Positions 33,190 to 43,958 of a DNA stretch of 64,000 bases are shown piece by piece. The DNA is taken from NCBI RefSeq assembly GCF_900698985.1, contig NZ_LR217730.1, positions 983,681 to 1,047,680 on the forward strand, read 5' to 3'. A model generated the notes under the pieces. The model was not told the origin of the DNA and ran no database searches. It saw only the letters and a list, made by a program, of their open reading frames with translations. Numbering within the stretch: the stretch's first letter is position 1; each line of letters begins with the position of its first letter. The position numbers and the translations under genes were made by a program. The stretch is from Erwinia_E haradaeae_B. GTDB taxonomy: Bacteria > Pseudomonadota > Gammaproteobacteria > Enterobacterales > Enterobacteriaceae.

Positions 33190-33984
33190 TTAAAAAAAGG
33201 ATTCTCTTGAAGATTGAGGAATTTTATAATGAAGAGGATAACGAACTAACATTAAATACAACCCTTGAGCATATGCAGTCCTGGCAGCTAATTGACGATT
33301 TTTGTGCAATAAAATATCACCAATCCAATTCTCAGACTGATGACCACGCCCAACCTCTATTAAACTACCGACGATATTTCTCACCATATGATGGACAAAT
33401 GAGTTGGCTTGAATATCAATTAGCACATATAAACCATGCCTTGTTACAGTCAAATCCATCACATATCTTTTCGGGCTCTTTGATTGGCACTGACTAGAAC
33501 GAAACGATGTAAAATCATTTTCTCCTAATAAACATCGTGCCGAACGCTGCATTTTATCAGTGTCTAAAAAATCACTAAAATATGTCATACCACCAGAAAA
33601 AATCGCGGGACGATGATATGGATGGTTATAAATTATATAACGATAACTACGCGAAACAGCGCTAAAGCGCGCATGAAACGCATATGGCATCACTTTGACC
33701 CAACGCACAACGATATCCGCTGGTAAATGAGAATTAACACCTTTTATCCAAGCTATATCTTTACGTTCAGATATAGTCTCAAAATGAATCACTTGCCCAA
33801 TAGCATGAACTCCGGAATCTGTACGTCCTGCACAAACTACATCAATAACATGATTGGCAACTTTTGCTATTGCTCCTTCTAACTCTTCTTGTATGCTATT
33901 CGCTTCACGCTGTCGCTGCCACCCACAATAATGAGTACCATCATACTCAATACCGAATGCTAATTTTATGATAGAATGGAGCAT
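33190..33984 (-). CDS. truA: tRNA pseudouridine(38-40) synthase TruA
   Basis: Isomerises uridine 38, 39 or 40 in the anticodon arm of tRNAs. The 264-residue protein matches E. coli TruA (270). The catalytic aspartate is Asp56 in CAGRTDSGVHA; the YDGTHYCGWQRQ start, ARFSAVSRSYRY and the FVHHMVRNIVGSL segment are all present. It is a single gene with no operon partner left. Confidence 0.97.
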   Translation of the reverse strand: MLHSIIKLAFGIEYDGTHYCGWQRQREANSIQEELEGAIAKVANHVIDVVCAGRTDSGVHAIGQVIHFETISERKDIAWIKGVNSHLPADIVVRWVKVMPYAFHARFSAVSRSYRYIIYNHPYHRPAIFSGGMTYFSDFLDTDKMQRSARCLLGENDFTSFRSSQCQSKSPKRYVMDLTVTRHGLYVLIDIQANSFVHHMVRNIVGSLIEVGRGHQSENWIGDILLHKNRQLAARTAYAQGLYLMLVRYPLHYKIPQSSRESFF

Positions 33985-35237
33985 AATTTCCTATAATACC
34001 TATAATAAATAATAGGCACTTGTACTATTCAATAATTTTTAATATTAATATATTTACAAAATGTAATCTTATTTTATGCATAATACAAAACCTCTAATAA
34101 GCTTTCAAATTGACCTAATTTTTCAATTTAATATAAAAAATAATAACTTTAGCTACTATGACGTATTACCTTATTACATCATAATAGCTAAATGAATAAA
34201 GTTCATTACAATTCAGTTAATATATTTATTCTTTCAATAATCAATCAATTGTTTTCGTATTTACAAGATCAACGTTGTTCTAAAAATTATACTAAAAAAC
34301 TAAAAACATTCATCCTGAGCTAAAATAATTTTCTTAGGATCTCATCAAAGTGTATATGTCATTAATAATTAATATATACAAAATTTTAGCACTTTAAAAG
34401 ACCTCTATCTACAATCTTTTATAACTTCCAAAACATTAGAAGATATTACAAAAATACATTTTAAACATATTAAATATATTATAAATAAAATTTACTAATA
34501 TCAATAATTTTCTGAATTATAAAAAATACCATATGAACAATCAATAATTTCTTGCATGAAGTAATATCCAATACATTCCAAATTCTTACATAAAACAGAA
34601 TCAAAGCATGAACTTAATCTAAATATTTATTGTATTAAATATATTTATATACATATATTCCGTTTATATACACATTTTTCTTCAAAATACACTTTAATAT
34701 CACAAACCTAATATTAAATATCATCATAATATACTAATACTATATGTCTCTTACCAATTAGTACGGTGTGTATTTTAGATACCATACTGTTATGCGTAAA
34801 ATAAAAAATACAATACGCTAGCGTAGAATTTTACTCTAGATTTCATTAAGTTATCAATATTTAAGTCATCAATATTATATTTCTCAAATTAAACAATATG
34901 TAACCTTATCCTTGATCAAATACATTATAAAATTCAATCTTTATTCATTTTAATACTCTCAATTCTATTATAAAAACTGACACTAGTAATATCTAATATC
35001 TACAAATAAGATTATAATAAGATTTTATTTTTAGAGCGACCTTTCACAGACCAATTCATCTAAGTTTTTATCTCAGGAAGCGGAATAAATATTTAGTACA
35101 TAATAATACGTAAACAGTCACTAATTTATCAGTTTTCTGATGCAATTTTTTCACTCTTAGCTCATTTTTGATCGTTAAAATAGATAATTTACTCAATTTA
35201 TAACAACTGAATACATATAAACACGCCAAGTAATTGC
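33985..35237. other. 1.25 kb gene-free stretch
   Basis: No gene or clear remnant on either strand. It is AT-rich throughout and follows the 3' end of gltA. No terminator hairpin for gltA is evident. Confidence 0.6.
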
Positions 35238-36521
35238 TTACTTATTAATTTTTGAAACAAATTCACGTTGCTTATAGCCGGTATAAAGTTGACGAGGACG
35301 CGCAATTTTAATCCCATTATCATGCATTTCCTTCCAGTGTGCAATCCAACCAACAGTTCGCGCTATCGCAAAAATTACTGTAAACATAGAAGAGGGAATG
35401 CCGATTGCCTTTAGAATAATCCCCGAATAAAAATCAACGTTAGGATACAGTTTTCGCTCAATAAAATAAGGATCATTAAGAGCAATATGCTCTAGTTCCA
35501 TGGCTACTTGCATTAAATCCTTTTTAAGACTTAATTCTTTTAGAATTTCATGACACGTTTCTCGCATAACAAGAGCTCTTGGATCATAGTTTTTATATAC
35601 CCTATGCCCAAAACCCATTAAACGAAAAGCATCATTTTTATCCTTGGCTCGGCGTAAAAACTCAGGAATATGATCAACACTACCAATCTCTTCTAGCATA
35701 AGCAAACAAGCTTCATTTGCTCCGCCATGAGCTGGGCCCCATAGTGAAGCTATCCCTGCTGCAATACAAGCAAACGGATTGACGCCAGAGGAACCAACAG
35801 TTCGTACAGTAGAAGTCGACGCATTTTGTTCATGATCAGCATGTAAAATCAAGATCCGGTCCATAGCTCTTTCAACAATTGGATTGACTTCATATTCCTC
35901 ATAAGGCGTAGAAAACATCATTCGTAAAATATTCCCTGCATATGAAAAGCCGTTGCGGGGAGAAACAAAAGGCTGACCAATAGAATATTTGTAACACATT
36001 GCAGCCATAGTTGGCATTTTTGCTAATAAACGAATAGCCGCCACTTCACGATGCCATTCAATATTTACATCCATAGCATCATGATAAAATGCCGCTAAAG
36101 CTCCAGTAACACCACACATTAATGCCATGGGATGAGAATCACGACCAAAGCCACGGAATAAATGATGCATCTGTTCATGCAACATAGTATGTCGATTTAT
36201 AGAAACATTAAAATCTTGGAATTGTTCTATGCTAGGCACTTCACCATATAAAAGTATATAACAAAGCTCTAAATAATTTGAGTGTAATGCTAATTGATCA
36301 ATCGGAAAACCCCGATGTAACAGAATACCTTGATCACCATCAATATAGGTAATTTTGGACTCACAAGATGCAGTAGAGGTAAACCCGGGATCAAAGGTAA
36401 AATATCCTCGAGAACCAAGACTTCGAATGTCAATTTCTTCATATCCTAAAGTTCCTGTCAGAACATCCAACTCAATAGGTGGTTTTTCATCAATGATAAT
36501 CGTTGCTGTTTTTTTAACCAT
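35238..36521 (-). CDS. gltA: Citrate synthase
   Basis: Condenses acetyl-CoA and oxaloacetate to citrate, the entry of the TCA cycle. The 427 residues equal the E. coli enzyme. The catalytic residues are in place by E. coli numbering: His264 in WGPAHGGANEA, His305 in GFGHRVYKNYDP and Asp362 in the YPNVDFYSG segment. A strong AGGAGGAG ribosome site lies upstream of the ATG. It diverges from sdhCDAB as in E. coli. Confidence 0.98.
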   Translation of the reverse strand: MVKKTATIIIDEKPPIELDVLTGTLGYEEIDIRSLGSRGYFTFDPGFTSTASCESKITYIDGDQGILLHRGFPIDQLALHSNYLELCYILLYGEVPSIEQFQDFNVSINRHTMLHEQMHHLFRGFGRDSHPMALMCGVTGALAAFYHDAMDVNIEWHREVAAIRLLAKMPTMAAMCYKYSIGQPFVSPRNGFSYAGNILRMMFSTPYEEYEVNPIVERAMDRILILHADHEQNASTSTVRTVGSSGVNPFACIAAGIASLWGPAHGGANEACLLMLEEIGSVDHIPEFLRRAKDKNDAFRLMGFGHRVYKNYDPRALVMRETCHEILKELSLKKDLMQVAMELEHIALNDPYFIERKLYPNVDFYSGIILKAIGIPSSMFTVIFAIARTVGWIAHWKEMHDNGIKIARPRQLYTGYKQREFVSKINK

Positions 36522-37640
36522 GTAGTATCTCCTCCTAATTAGCTAATCCTAATAATTCATAAGCGTGCACTTTATTAAGAGAACATCGCCCACTTTTAGT
36601 TATCCCTTAAATGGAATCAACCAATAACCAATCTTTAATTATGGTTTATATAATTTTATGTCTGTAAAAAACGCTTAACTGTATCTATAATACGATCACT
36701 ATATCTACTTATATTGGTATATATTTGTGATATTTTAATATATATTAATGATTGAAATTAACAGAATAAATTTGCATCATTATGCCAGAGCATTATCCTA
36801 TTTTCGATCAGCGTCTTTACTAAAAATTATAATATTTTAAATAAACCCCCTGATTTTCAGGATGAACTTGTGATATTTTATTCTGTATTCTATCAAAACT
36901 AACGATCATTCAATTTTACTATACAATCAAATCAATAAAGTAATATTTATCTCTCCTTAAAGCCTAAAAATTCTATTAAAAAATATTACTTATTACTCTT
37001 ATGTATATTACTATGAAATAAAATTTTAATTATATAACTTTATATTATTCTCGATGGTTCATCTAAACATTACGAAAATTATTAATGACACAGAATCAAC
37101 ATATCAATAGCAAACATATTGGTATAATAATCTCTATAATATATAATCTATAATCTATAATATTATTTATAAAACACTAACTATAATTACTTTAGCATGC
37201 AATCTGAAATCTCTTAAAATATATAAATGTTATTATAGATCTTTCTTTGTTATCTGAAAATTTAAAATCTATATTTATAACAACAGTGATATTATAGTAG
37301 ATCGTTTATAACATAACGAATGCATGAAAGTTACTAGTAACTAGTTAATAACTATATTGATATTAATTATATTTGTATTCATCTTATGTTAGATTTATAC
37401 TATTTAGCTAAATTGAACACTCTACTAATAAAGCACTATACCAAGATTAGACATTTAAGAAATTTAACGGTACCGGAGCAACCTGTTCAATGAGGAATGA
37501 TATTTAACATCAACGTATTAAACTAACACTATGATAACAATTGCAAGCTCAGTTTTCTTAGTGTCATATAATTACACATGAATGTTATGGGTTCTTCATT
37601 CGGGTCCGGAAAATAAATACGACAGAGCTGATGGAATGCC
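36522..37640. other. gltA-sdhC divergent intergenic region
   Basis: About 1.1 kb. In E. coli the same region carries both promoters and their ArcA and CRP sites. The last 180 bases before sdhC (37460-37640) are less AT-rich than the rest (for example GGTACCGGAGC and CATTCGGGTCCGG) and look like a conserved leader. I cannot identify promoters or operators with confidence. Confidence 0.5.
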
Positions 37641-38018
37641 GTGAAAAAAACAAGACCGGTTAATTTAGATCTTTCTACAATACATTTCCCTTTAACTGCA
37701 ATCGCCTCTATCCTGCATCGTATATCCGGAGTGATCGTATTTTTATCGACCGGACTGCTTTTATGGTTACTGGGTTTATCCTTAGCGTCACCTGAAGGTT
37801 TCTTGCAGGCATCTAAAGTAATGGATAATTTTATTTTTAAATTTATTCTTTGGGGCATTCTGAGCGCGCTAGCGTACCATACTTTTAGCGGCATTCGTCA
37901 TATGATGATGGATTGTGATTTGCTTGGTGTTACTTTAAGAGCAGGAAAATTATCTGCACAAATCTCACTTTTAATTAGTATGCTATTTTCTATTTTATCC
38001 GGAGTTTTTATATGGTGA
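37641..38018 (+). CDS. sdhC: Succinate dehydrogenase cytochrome b556 subunit
   Basis: One of two membrane anchors of complex II, binding heme b and ubiquinone. The 125-residue protein matches E. coli SdhC (129) with three membrane spans. The quinone-site Ser23 and Arg27 lie in SILHRISG and the heme ligand His80 in ALAYH, followed by IRHMMMD. It starts with GTG at 37641; an in-frame stop just upstream rules out an earlier start. It overlaps sdhD by 7 bases, as part of the sdhCDAB operon. Confidence 0.95.
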   Translation: MKKTRPVNLDLSTIHFPLTAIASILHRISGVIVFLSTGLLLWLLGLSLASPEGFLQASKVMDNFIFKFILWGILSALAYHTFSGIRHMMMDCDLLGVTLRAGKLSAQISLLISMLFSILSGVFIW

Positions 38019-38359
38019 GCAATGCTACTGCATTAGGACGTCATGGTTTGCATGACTGGTTGCTTTTGCGCGCTACTTCTATCATTATAACCTTCTACAT
38101 AGCATACATCCTAGCTATGCTGCTAATGATAGAAAAAATAACATATAATACCTGGCAAGCTTTATTTCAATTATCATTTACTAAAGTGTTCACTTGTCTA
38201 ACGCTGTTGTCCATATTAGTACATGGTTGGATTGGAATGTGGCAAGTCTTAACGGACTATATTAAGATATTAGCTATACGCATACTTCTACAGCTAGCAG
38301 TAGTTATAATATTGTTTGTATATGCTATTTATGGCACCATTATTGTCTGGAGTGCATAA
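38012..38359 (+). CDS. sdhD: Succinate dehydrogenase membrane anchor subunit
   Basis: Second membrane anchor of complex II. The 115 residues equal E. coli SdhD. Three hydrophobic spans are visible and the quinone/heme region VHGWIGMWQVLTDY is conserved. It overlaps both sdhC (7 bases) and sdhA (1 base), so expression of the complex is probably coupled. Confidence 0.95.
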   Translation: MVSNATALGRHGLHDWLLLRATSIIITFYIAYILAMLLMIEKITYNTWQALFQLSFTKVFTCLTLLSILVHGWIGMWQVLTDYIKILAIRILLQLAVVIILFVYAIYGTIIVWSA

Positions 38360-40125
38360 TGAAATTATCAATAATAGAATTTGATGCTATTGTTATCGGT
38401 GCAGGTGGCGCAGGTATGCGAGCAGCTTTACAAATCACACAAGAAAACATGTCTTGCGCCTTACTATCAAAAGTATTTCCAACGCGCTCTCATACAGTAT
38501 CTGCGCAAGGAGGTATTACAGTAGCGTTAGGGAATGTGCATGCAGATAACTGGATGTGGCATATGTATGATACTGTAAAAGGATCTGATTATATTGGTGA
38601 TCAGGATGCAATTGAATATATGTGTGAAACAGGCCCAAAAACTATTCTAGAATTAGAGCACATGGGGTTACCATTTTCTCGATTAGATAACGGTCGAATT
38701 TATCAGCGCCCATTTGGCGGGCAATCAATAAACTTTGGTGACAAGCAAGCATCGCGTACCGCTGCCTCAGCAGACCGTACTGGACATGCACTACTTCACA
38801 CGCTTTACCAACAGAACTTAAAAAATAAAACCACTATTTTCTCAGAATGGTATGCGATCGATCTAGTAAAAAACGCCCATGGACACATAGTAGGATGTAC
38901 TGCGCTAAACATTGAAAACAGTGAAGTAGTATATTTTAAAACACGCGCGACAGTATTAGCTACTGGCGGAGCAGGGCGAGTTTATCACTCAACAACTAAT
39001 GCATATATTAATACTGGTGATGGTATTGGGATGGCGCTACGTGCAGGTGTCCCCGTACAAGACATGGAGATGTGGCAATTTCACCCAACAGGTATTGCTG
39101 GTGTTGGTATTTTAGTCACCGAAGCGTGCCGAGGTGAAGGAGGATATTTAATCAATAAACATGGTGAGCGCTTTATGGAGCGTCATGCGCCAAACGCAAA
39201 AGACTTAGCTAGTCGAGACGTAGTAGCACGTTCAATTATGATTGAAATTCGTGAAAATCGTGGTTTCACTGGACCTTCTGGGCCATATGTTAAACTCAAG
39301 CTAAATCACCTTGCAAAACACATATTAGAGTCGCGTCTTCCTGGTATTATGGAAATATCACGAACTTTTGCTCACATTGATCCAGCTCTCGATCCTATCC
39401 CAGTAATTCCAACTTGTCATTACATGATGGGTGGAATCCCAACGAAAATTACAGGACAGGCGTTAACCGTGAACGAACTAGGCAAAGATACTATCATTCC
39501 CGGGCTGTTTGCAGTAGGAGAAGTAGCGTGTGTATCAGTACACGGAGCTAATAGACTAGGAGGAAACTCTTTACTTGACCTAGTAGTCTTTGGCAAAGCA
39601 GTTGGTTTGCATATGAAAAATGCAATACAAGAGCAGGGTATATTATTAGAGGCTAACAACGAAGAGGTGAAGGATTCTTTAACACGACTAAATCGCTGGC
39701 GTAATAACTTAACCGGAGAGAATCCAATCGCAATACGAAAAGCCCTACAGTGCTGTATGCAGAAAAATTTTTCTGTTTTTCGAGAAGCCATAGACATGGA
39801 AAGGGGTATATCTGAATTACAGGTTCTCCGAGATCGACTGCAACATGCTCGCTTAGATGATACATCTAGTCATTTTAATACTCAGCTCATAGAATGCCTA
39901 GAGTTAGATAACTTAATGGAAACAGCTTATGTTACTGCCTTATCAGCTCACTATAGAACTGAGAGTCGAGGCGCGCATAGTCGCTTGGATTACCCTAAAC
40001 GTGATGATAAAAACTGGCTTTGTCATACTCTATATTTACCACAATATCAACGTATGACACGTCGTAACGTAAATATGCAACCAAAATTACGCCAAGCCTT
40101 TTCACCTCAAGAGCGTATCTACTAA
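38359..40125 (+). CDS. sdhA: Succinate dehydrogenase flavoprotein subunit
   Basis: Catalytic subunit oxidising succinate to fumarate with covalent FAD. The 588 residues equal the E. coli protein. The Rossmann motif GAGGAGM is at 14-20 and the FAD-linked His45 in RSHTVSAQGG. The substrate site pieces WQFHPTG, LASRDVVAR, TCHYMMGG and GANRLGGNSLLD are all intact. The gene starts inside the sdhD stop. Complex II should be functional as judged by motifs. Confidence 0.98.
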   Translation: MKLSIIEFDAIVIGAGGAGMRAALQITQENMSCALLSKVFPTRSHTVSAQGGITVALGNVHADNWMWHMYDTVKGSDYIGDQDAIEYMCETGPKTILELEHMGLPFSRLDNGRIYQRPFGGQSINFGDKQASRTAASADRTGHALLHTLYQQNLKNKTTIFSEWYAIDLVKNAHGHIVGCTALNIENSEVVYFKTRATVLATGGAGRVYHSTTNAYINTGDGIGMALRAGVPVQDMEMWQFHPTGIAGVGILVTEACRGEGGYLINKHGERFMERHAPNAKDLASRDVVARSIMIEIRENRGFTGPSGPYVKLKLNHLAKHILESRLPGIMEISRTFAHIDPALDPIPVIPTCHYMMGGIPTKITGQALTVNELGKDTIIPGLFAVGEVACVSVHGANRLGGNSLLDLVVFGKAVGLHMKNAIQEQGILLEANNEEVKDSLTRLNRWRNNLTGENPIAIRKALQCCMQKNFSVFREAIDMERGISELQVLRDRLQHARLDDTSSHFNTQLIECLELDNLMETAYVTALSAHYRTESRGAHSRLDYPKRDDKNWLCHTLYLPQYQRMTRRNVNMQPKLRQAFSPQERIY

Positions 40126-40151
40126 TCTTAGTATTAGGAATCCACCGAAAC

Positions 40152-40868
40152 ATGAAACTTGAATTTTCTATTTATCGTTACAACCCAGATCTAGATAATC
40201 ATCCATACATGAAGGATTACTTTATAGAATTAGAAGATAACCGAGATATAATGTTGTTAGATGCGTTAATGCTTATAAAAGAACTTGACCCAACATTAGC
40301 ATTTAGACGTTCCTGTCGTGAAGGAGTATGTGGATCCGATGCTTTAAACATCAATGGTAAAAACGGTCTAGCATGTATTACTCCAGTGTCTTTATTAATG
40401 AATAAAAAAAAGAAAATTACTCTTCGACCATTACCATTATTACCAATTATCCGTGATTTAATAGTAGACATGAGTCAATTCTATCAACAATATGAAAAAA
40501 TTAAACCATATTTATTAAATACAAAGACAAACATACCTATGAGCGAGCGCCTTCAGAAACCAGCAGACCGTAAAAAATTAGATGGTCTTTATGAATGTAT
40601 ACTCTGTGCATGCTGCTCTACTGCCTGTCCGTCCTTTTGGTGGAATCCAGATAAATTTATCGGCCCTGCAGGTTTACTCGCTGCCTATAGATTTCTTGCT
40701 GATAGTCGTGATACTGAGACAGATCAACGCCTTGACAATCTTAGTGATGCTTTTAGCGTATTTCGCTGTCATAGCATTATGAATTGCGTCAGTGTGTGCC
40801 CAAAAGGGCTAAATCCAACTAGTGCTATTGGATCCATTAAGACTATGCTTCTGCATAAAGGAGCTTAA
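40152..40868 (+). CDS. sdhB: Succinate dehydrogenase iron-sulfur subunit
   Basis: Electron-transfer subunit with three Fe-S clusters. The 238 residues equal E. coli SdhB. The [2Fe-2S] ligands are Cys55, Cys60, Asp63 and Cys75, the E. coli pattern including the unusual aspartate. The [4Fe-4S] set is CILCACC followed by CP, and the [3Fe-4S] set includes CHSIMNCVSVCP. It lies 26 bases after sdhA and ends the sdhCDAB unit; sucA follows after 260 bases. Confidence 0.98.
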   Translation: MKLEFSIYRYNPDLDNHPYMKDYFIELEDNRDIMLLDALMLIKELDPTLAFRRSCREGVCGSDALNINGKNGLACITPVSLLMNKKKKITLRPLPLLPIIRDLIVDMSQFYQQYEKIKPYLLNTKTNIPMSERLQKPADRKKLDGLYECILCACCSTACPSFWWNPDKFIGPAGLLAAYRFLADSRDTETDQRLDNLSDAFSVFRCHSIMNCVSVCPKGLNPTSAIGSIKTMLLHKGA

Positions 40869-41128
40869 TATACATACACTTACATTCTTATTATTTTTAA
40901 ATGATCATAGACCATATAAATACTGCTTACCAGTGCATGCCTAATTCTGTATAATTAAAAAAAACCCTTTTAGTAAACAGCATCAATCATTTATATATTT
41001 TTATCATCAAGAAGTTATAAATATAAAAACTAACAAACGAAACAAAATTAATTAAGATAACAGACAATCAACTAAATAGCATAAAAAAGAACTGTTTACA
41101 TTAATCAAATTATTCTGAAGGAATAAAG

Positions 41129-43936
41129 ATGCAGAATATCAGCATGAAACTCTGGCTAGACTCCTCTTGGATGGGTGGAACCAACCAATCTTATGTAGAG
41201 TCTCTCTATTCAGATTTTTTAAATAATTCAAATTCTGTTGAGATGGACTGGAGGACTCTTTTTTCGAATGTTTCTGATTTTAGAGAGCCGCTTGAGTCAT
41301 GTGCAAAAACTAGTAAAAACAATCTTCACTTCTTAGAAAAAACCTCTGAATATCTTTCTTCTGCTAAAGAAAGTCCTAAAAAAAATGTTGAACCAATTTG
41401 TCTTTTGAATCTCATTAATGCCTTTCGTTGTTTCGGTTATCAACAAGCAAATCTTGATCCGCTACAACTACAAAAACATAAAAAAATTGAAGAATTAGAT
41501 CTCGCCTATCATGGCTTCAAAGATTCTGACTTTCACAATAGTTTTAATATTAGCTCATTGAGTCTTAATGAAAAGACAATGAAACTAATTGATATATATG
41601 CCCTACTAAAAAAAATATACTGTGGCTCTATTGGGGCGGAGTTCATGCATATCACTAATAAAAATGAAAAACAGTGGATACAAAAAAGACTAGAATTAGT
41701 AAACAGAAACACTGTGTTCTCTATTAAAGAAAAAATAAATTTTTTAAAAACACTCACTGCCGCAGAAGGTCTAGAACGTTATATTGGCTCTAAATTTCCA
41801 GGCGCTAAGCGTTTTTCTCTAGAAGGAGGGGATGCGCTACTATTAGTAATTAATGAAATTATATATTATTCTCGCAAAAGAGATACACATCAAGTAATTT
41901 TAGGTATGGCTCATCGTGGTCGGCTTAATGTGCTTGTTAATGTGTTAGGTAAAAGCCCACAAGATCTCTTTAATGAATTTTCTGGAAAAGTCTCAGGCAG
42001 CACAGGAAGCGGAGATGTAAAATATCATATGGGTTTTACTTCCAGTATTCAAACTACAGACGGCATCATTCATGCAGTGCTACAATGTAATCCTTCACAT
42101 TTAGAAATTATTAATCCAGTAGTAATGGGTTCAGCACGGGCACGAATAGATACTATATATCACAAAGATAGCAATCAAGTATTACCAATTACTATTCACG
42201 GTGATGCAGCAATTATTGGACAAGGAGTAGTACAGGAAACTTTAAATATGTCTAAAGTCCGCGGTTATCAAGTAGGCGGAACAGTACGAATAGTGATTAA
42301 TAATCAAGTTGGTTTTACGACATCCAATCTACAAGATGCCCGCTCAAGTCAGTATTGTACCGATATTGGGAAAATGGTCATGGCACCTATTTTTCATGTT
42401 ATGGCGGACGATCCAGAATCGGTAGCCTTTGTCACGCGCCTATCATTAGACTTTCGTCGTACTTTTCAACGTGATGTCTTTATCGATCTCGTTTGTTACC
42501 GCCGTCATGGACACAATGAAGCCGACGAACCTAGTGTGACACAGCCCTTAATGTATCAAAGAATTAAAAAACACCCAACTGTACGAGAAATATACGCCCG
42601 TCACCTAGAATTTACACAGGTTATTGATAAAAATGACGCAATAAAAATGGTAAATGCATACCGCAGTAAATTAGATATCGGCGAATGTATAACTCCTACT
42701 TGTCATCCTAAGAACCCTAATATCTTTACTGGAGCATCATCGACACACTCTAATGTAAATCTTACATATCAGAAACATCTTAACCTGAACCACTTACAAA
42801 AATTAGCCACAAATATTAGCATAGTACCATCTACGGTAACCATGCAAGCACGTGTTAAGAAAATCTATACAGATCGCTTTCAAATGGCAATCGGAAACAA
42901 ACCATTTGACTGGGGTGCAGCAGAAAACCTTGCATATGCTACAATTTTAGAACAAGGAATTTCATGTCGTCTCTCTGGTGAAGATGTAGGGCGCGGTACT
43001 TTTTTTCACCGTCACGCTATTATTCATGATCAATCCAATGGATCAATATACATCCCTTTAAAACACATAAATAAAAATCAAGGATCCTTTAATGTATGGG
43101 ATTCTGTACTATCAGAAGAAGCCGTGCTAGCATTTGAATATGGCTATGCAATGGCATCACCAAAAACTTTAACTATATGGGAAGCACAATTCGGTGATTT
43201 TGCTAATGCTGCTCAAATAGTAATTGACCAATTTATTAGTAGTGGTGAACAAAAATGGGGATACCAATGTGGATTGGTACTATTTTTACCTCATGGCTAT
43301 GAGGGGCAAGGTCCAGAACACTCATCTGCCCGTCTAGAGCGATACCTGCAACTTTCTGCCGAAAACAACATGCAAGTATGCGTTCTTTCAACACCTTCAC
43401 AATTATACCACATACTGCGACAACAGGCACAAAATGAGCTTAAGTGTCCTCTGGTAATTATGTCACCTAAATCATTGCTACGCCATCCACAAGCGGTCTC
43501 ATCTTTAAATGATTTAGTTACTGGCACCTTTCAACCAGTCATCGATGAAATGGATAAAATTTCTTATCAATCAGTACAGCGTGTAATATTTTGCACCGGT
43601 AAAGTTTACTATGACTTGCTAAATAAGCGTCGACAAAATAATCAAAATTATATTGCTATTGTTCGTATCGAAAAATTATATCCTTTTCCTTATAAAGAAC
43701 TAGAAAAGGTTTTTCAACAGTATAGTACAGTACATGATTTTGTCTGGTGCCAAGAAGAACCACAAAACCAAGGTGCTTGGTATATTATCCAGCATCCACT
43801 TCGAGAGATTTTAACACCAAAGTCATCATTATGCTATTCTGGTCGTCCAGCTTCGGCATCACCAGCAGTTGGTTGTACATTGATGCACCATCAGCAGCAG
43901 CAAGAGTTAGTAAATGACGCGCTAACTATTAAGTAA
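41129..43936 (+). CDS. sucA: 2-oxoglutarate dehydrogenase E1 component
   Basis: Thiamine-diphosphate enzyme that decarboxylates 2-oxoglutarate and loads succinyl groups on SucB. The 935 residues compare with 933 in E. coli. The N-terminal SucB-contacting helix is kept (WLDSSWMGGTNQSYVESLY). The substrate site GMAHRGRLNVL, the ThDP motif GDAAIIGQGVVQET to INNQVGFTT, and CYRRHGHNEADEP are intact, as is the C-terminal CQEEPQNQGAW. The linker after the N-terminal helix (about residues 50-85) differs most. A GAAGGA ribosome site precedes the ATG. Confidence 0.98.
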   Translation: MQNISMKLWLDSSWMGGTNQSYVESLYSDFLNNSNSVEMDWRTLFSNVSDFREPLESCAKTSKNNLHFLEKTSEYLSSAKESPKKNVEPICLLNLINAFRCFGYQQANLDPLQLQKHKKIEELDLAYHGFKDSDFHNSFNISSLSLNEKTMKLIDIYALLKKIYCGSIGAEFMHITNKNEKQWIQKRLELVNRNTVFSIKEKINFLKTLTAAEGLERYIGSKFPGAKRFSLEGGDALLLVINEIIYYSRKRDTHQVILGMAHRGRLNVLVNVLGKSPQDLFNEFSGKVSGSTGSGDVKYHMGFTSSIQTTDGIIHAVLQCNPSHLEIINPVVMGSARARIDTIYHKDSNQVLPITIHGDAAIIGQGVVQETLNMSKVRGYQVGGTVRIVINNQVGFTTSNLQDARSSQYCTDIGKMVMAPIFHVMADDPESVAFVTRLSLDFRRTFQRDVFIDLVCYRRHGHNEADEPSVTQPLMYQRIKKHPTVREIYARHLEFTQVIDKNDAIKMVNAYRSKLDIGECITPTCHPKNPNIFTGASSTHSNVNLTYQKHLNLNHLQKLATNISIVPSTVTMQARVKKIYTDRFQMAIGNKPFDWGAAENLAYATILEQGISCRLSGEDVGRGTFFHRHAIIHDQSNGSIYIPLKHINKNQGSFNVWDSVLSEEAVLAFEYGYAMASPKTLTIWEAQFGDFANAAQIVIDQFISSGEQKWGYQCGLVLFLPHGYEGQGPEHSSARLERYLQLSAENNMQVCVLSTPSQLYHILRQQAQNELKCPLVIMSPKSLLRHPQAVSSLNDLVTGTFQPVIDEMDKISYQSVQRVIFCTGKVYYDLLNKRRQNNQNYIAIVRIEKLYPFPYKELEKVFQQYSTVHDFVWCQEEPQNQGAWYIIQHPLREILTPKSSLCYSGRPASASPAVGCTLMHHQQQQELVNDALTIK

Positions 43937-43958
43937 TACATTCAAAAAAGGATAAATA

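Noticed and set aside
39420..39865. Two minus-strand frames inside sdhA
   Set aside because: Shadows of the sdhA frame; sdhA is unambiguous.
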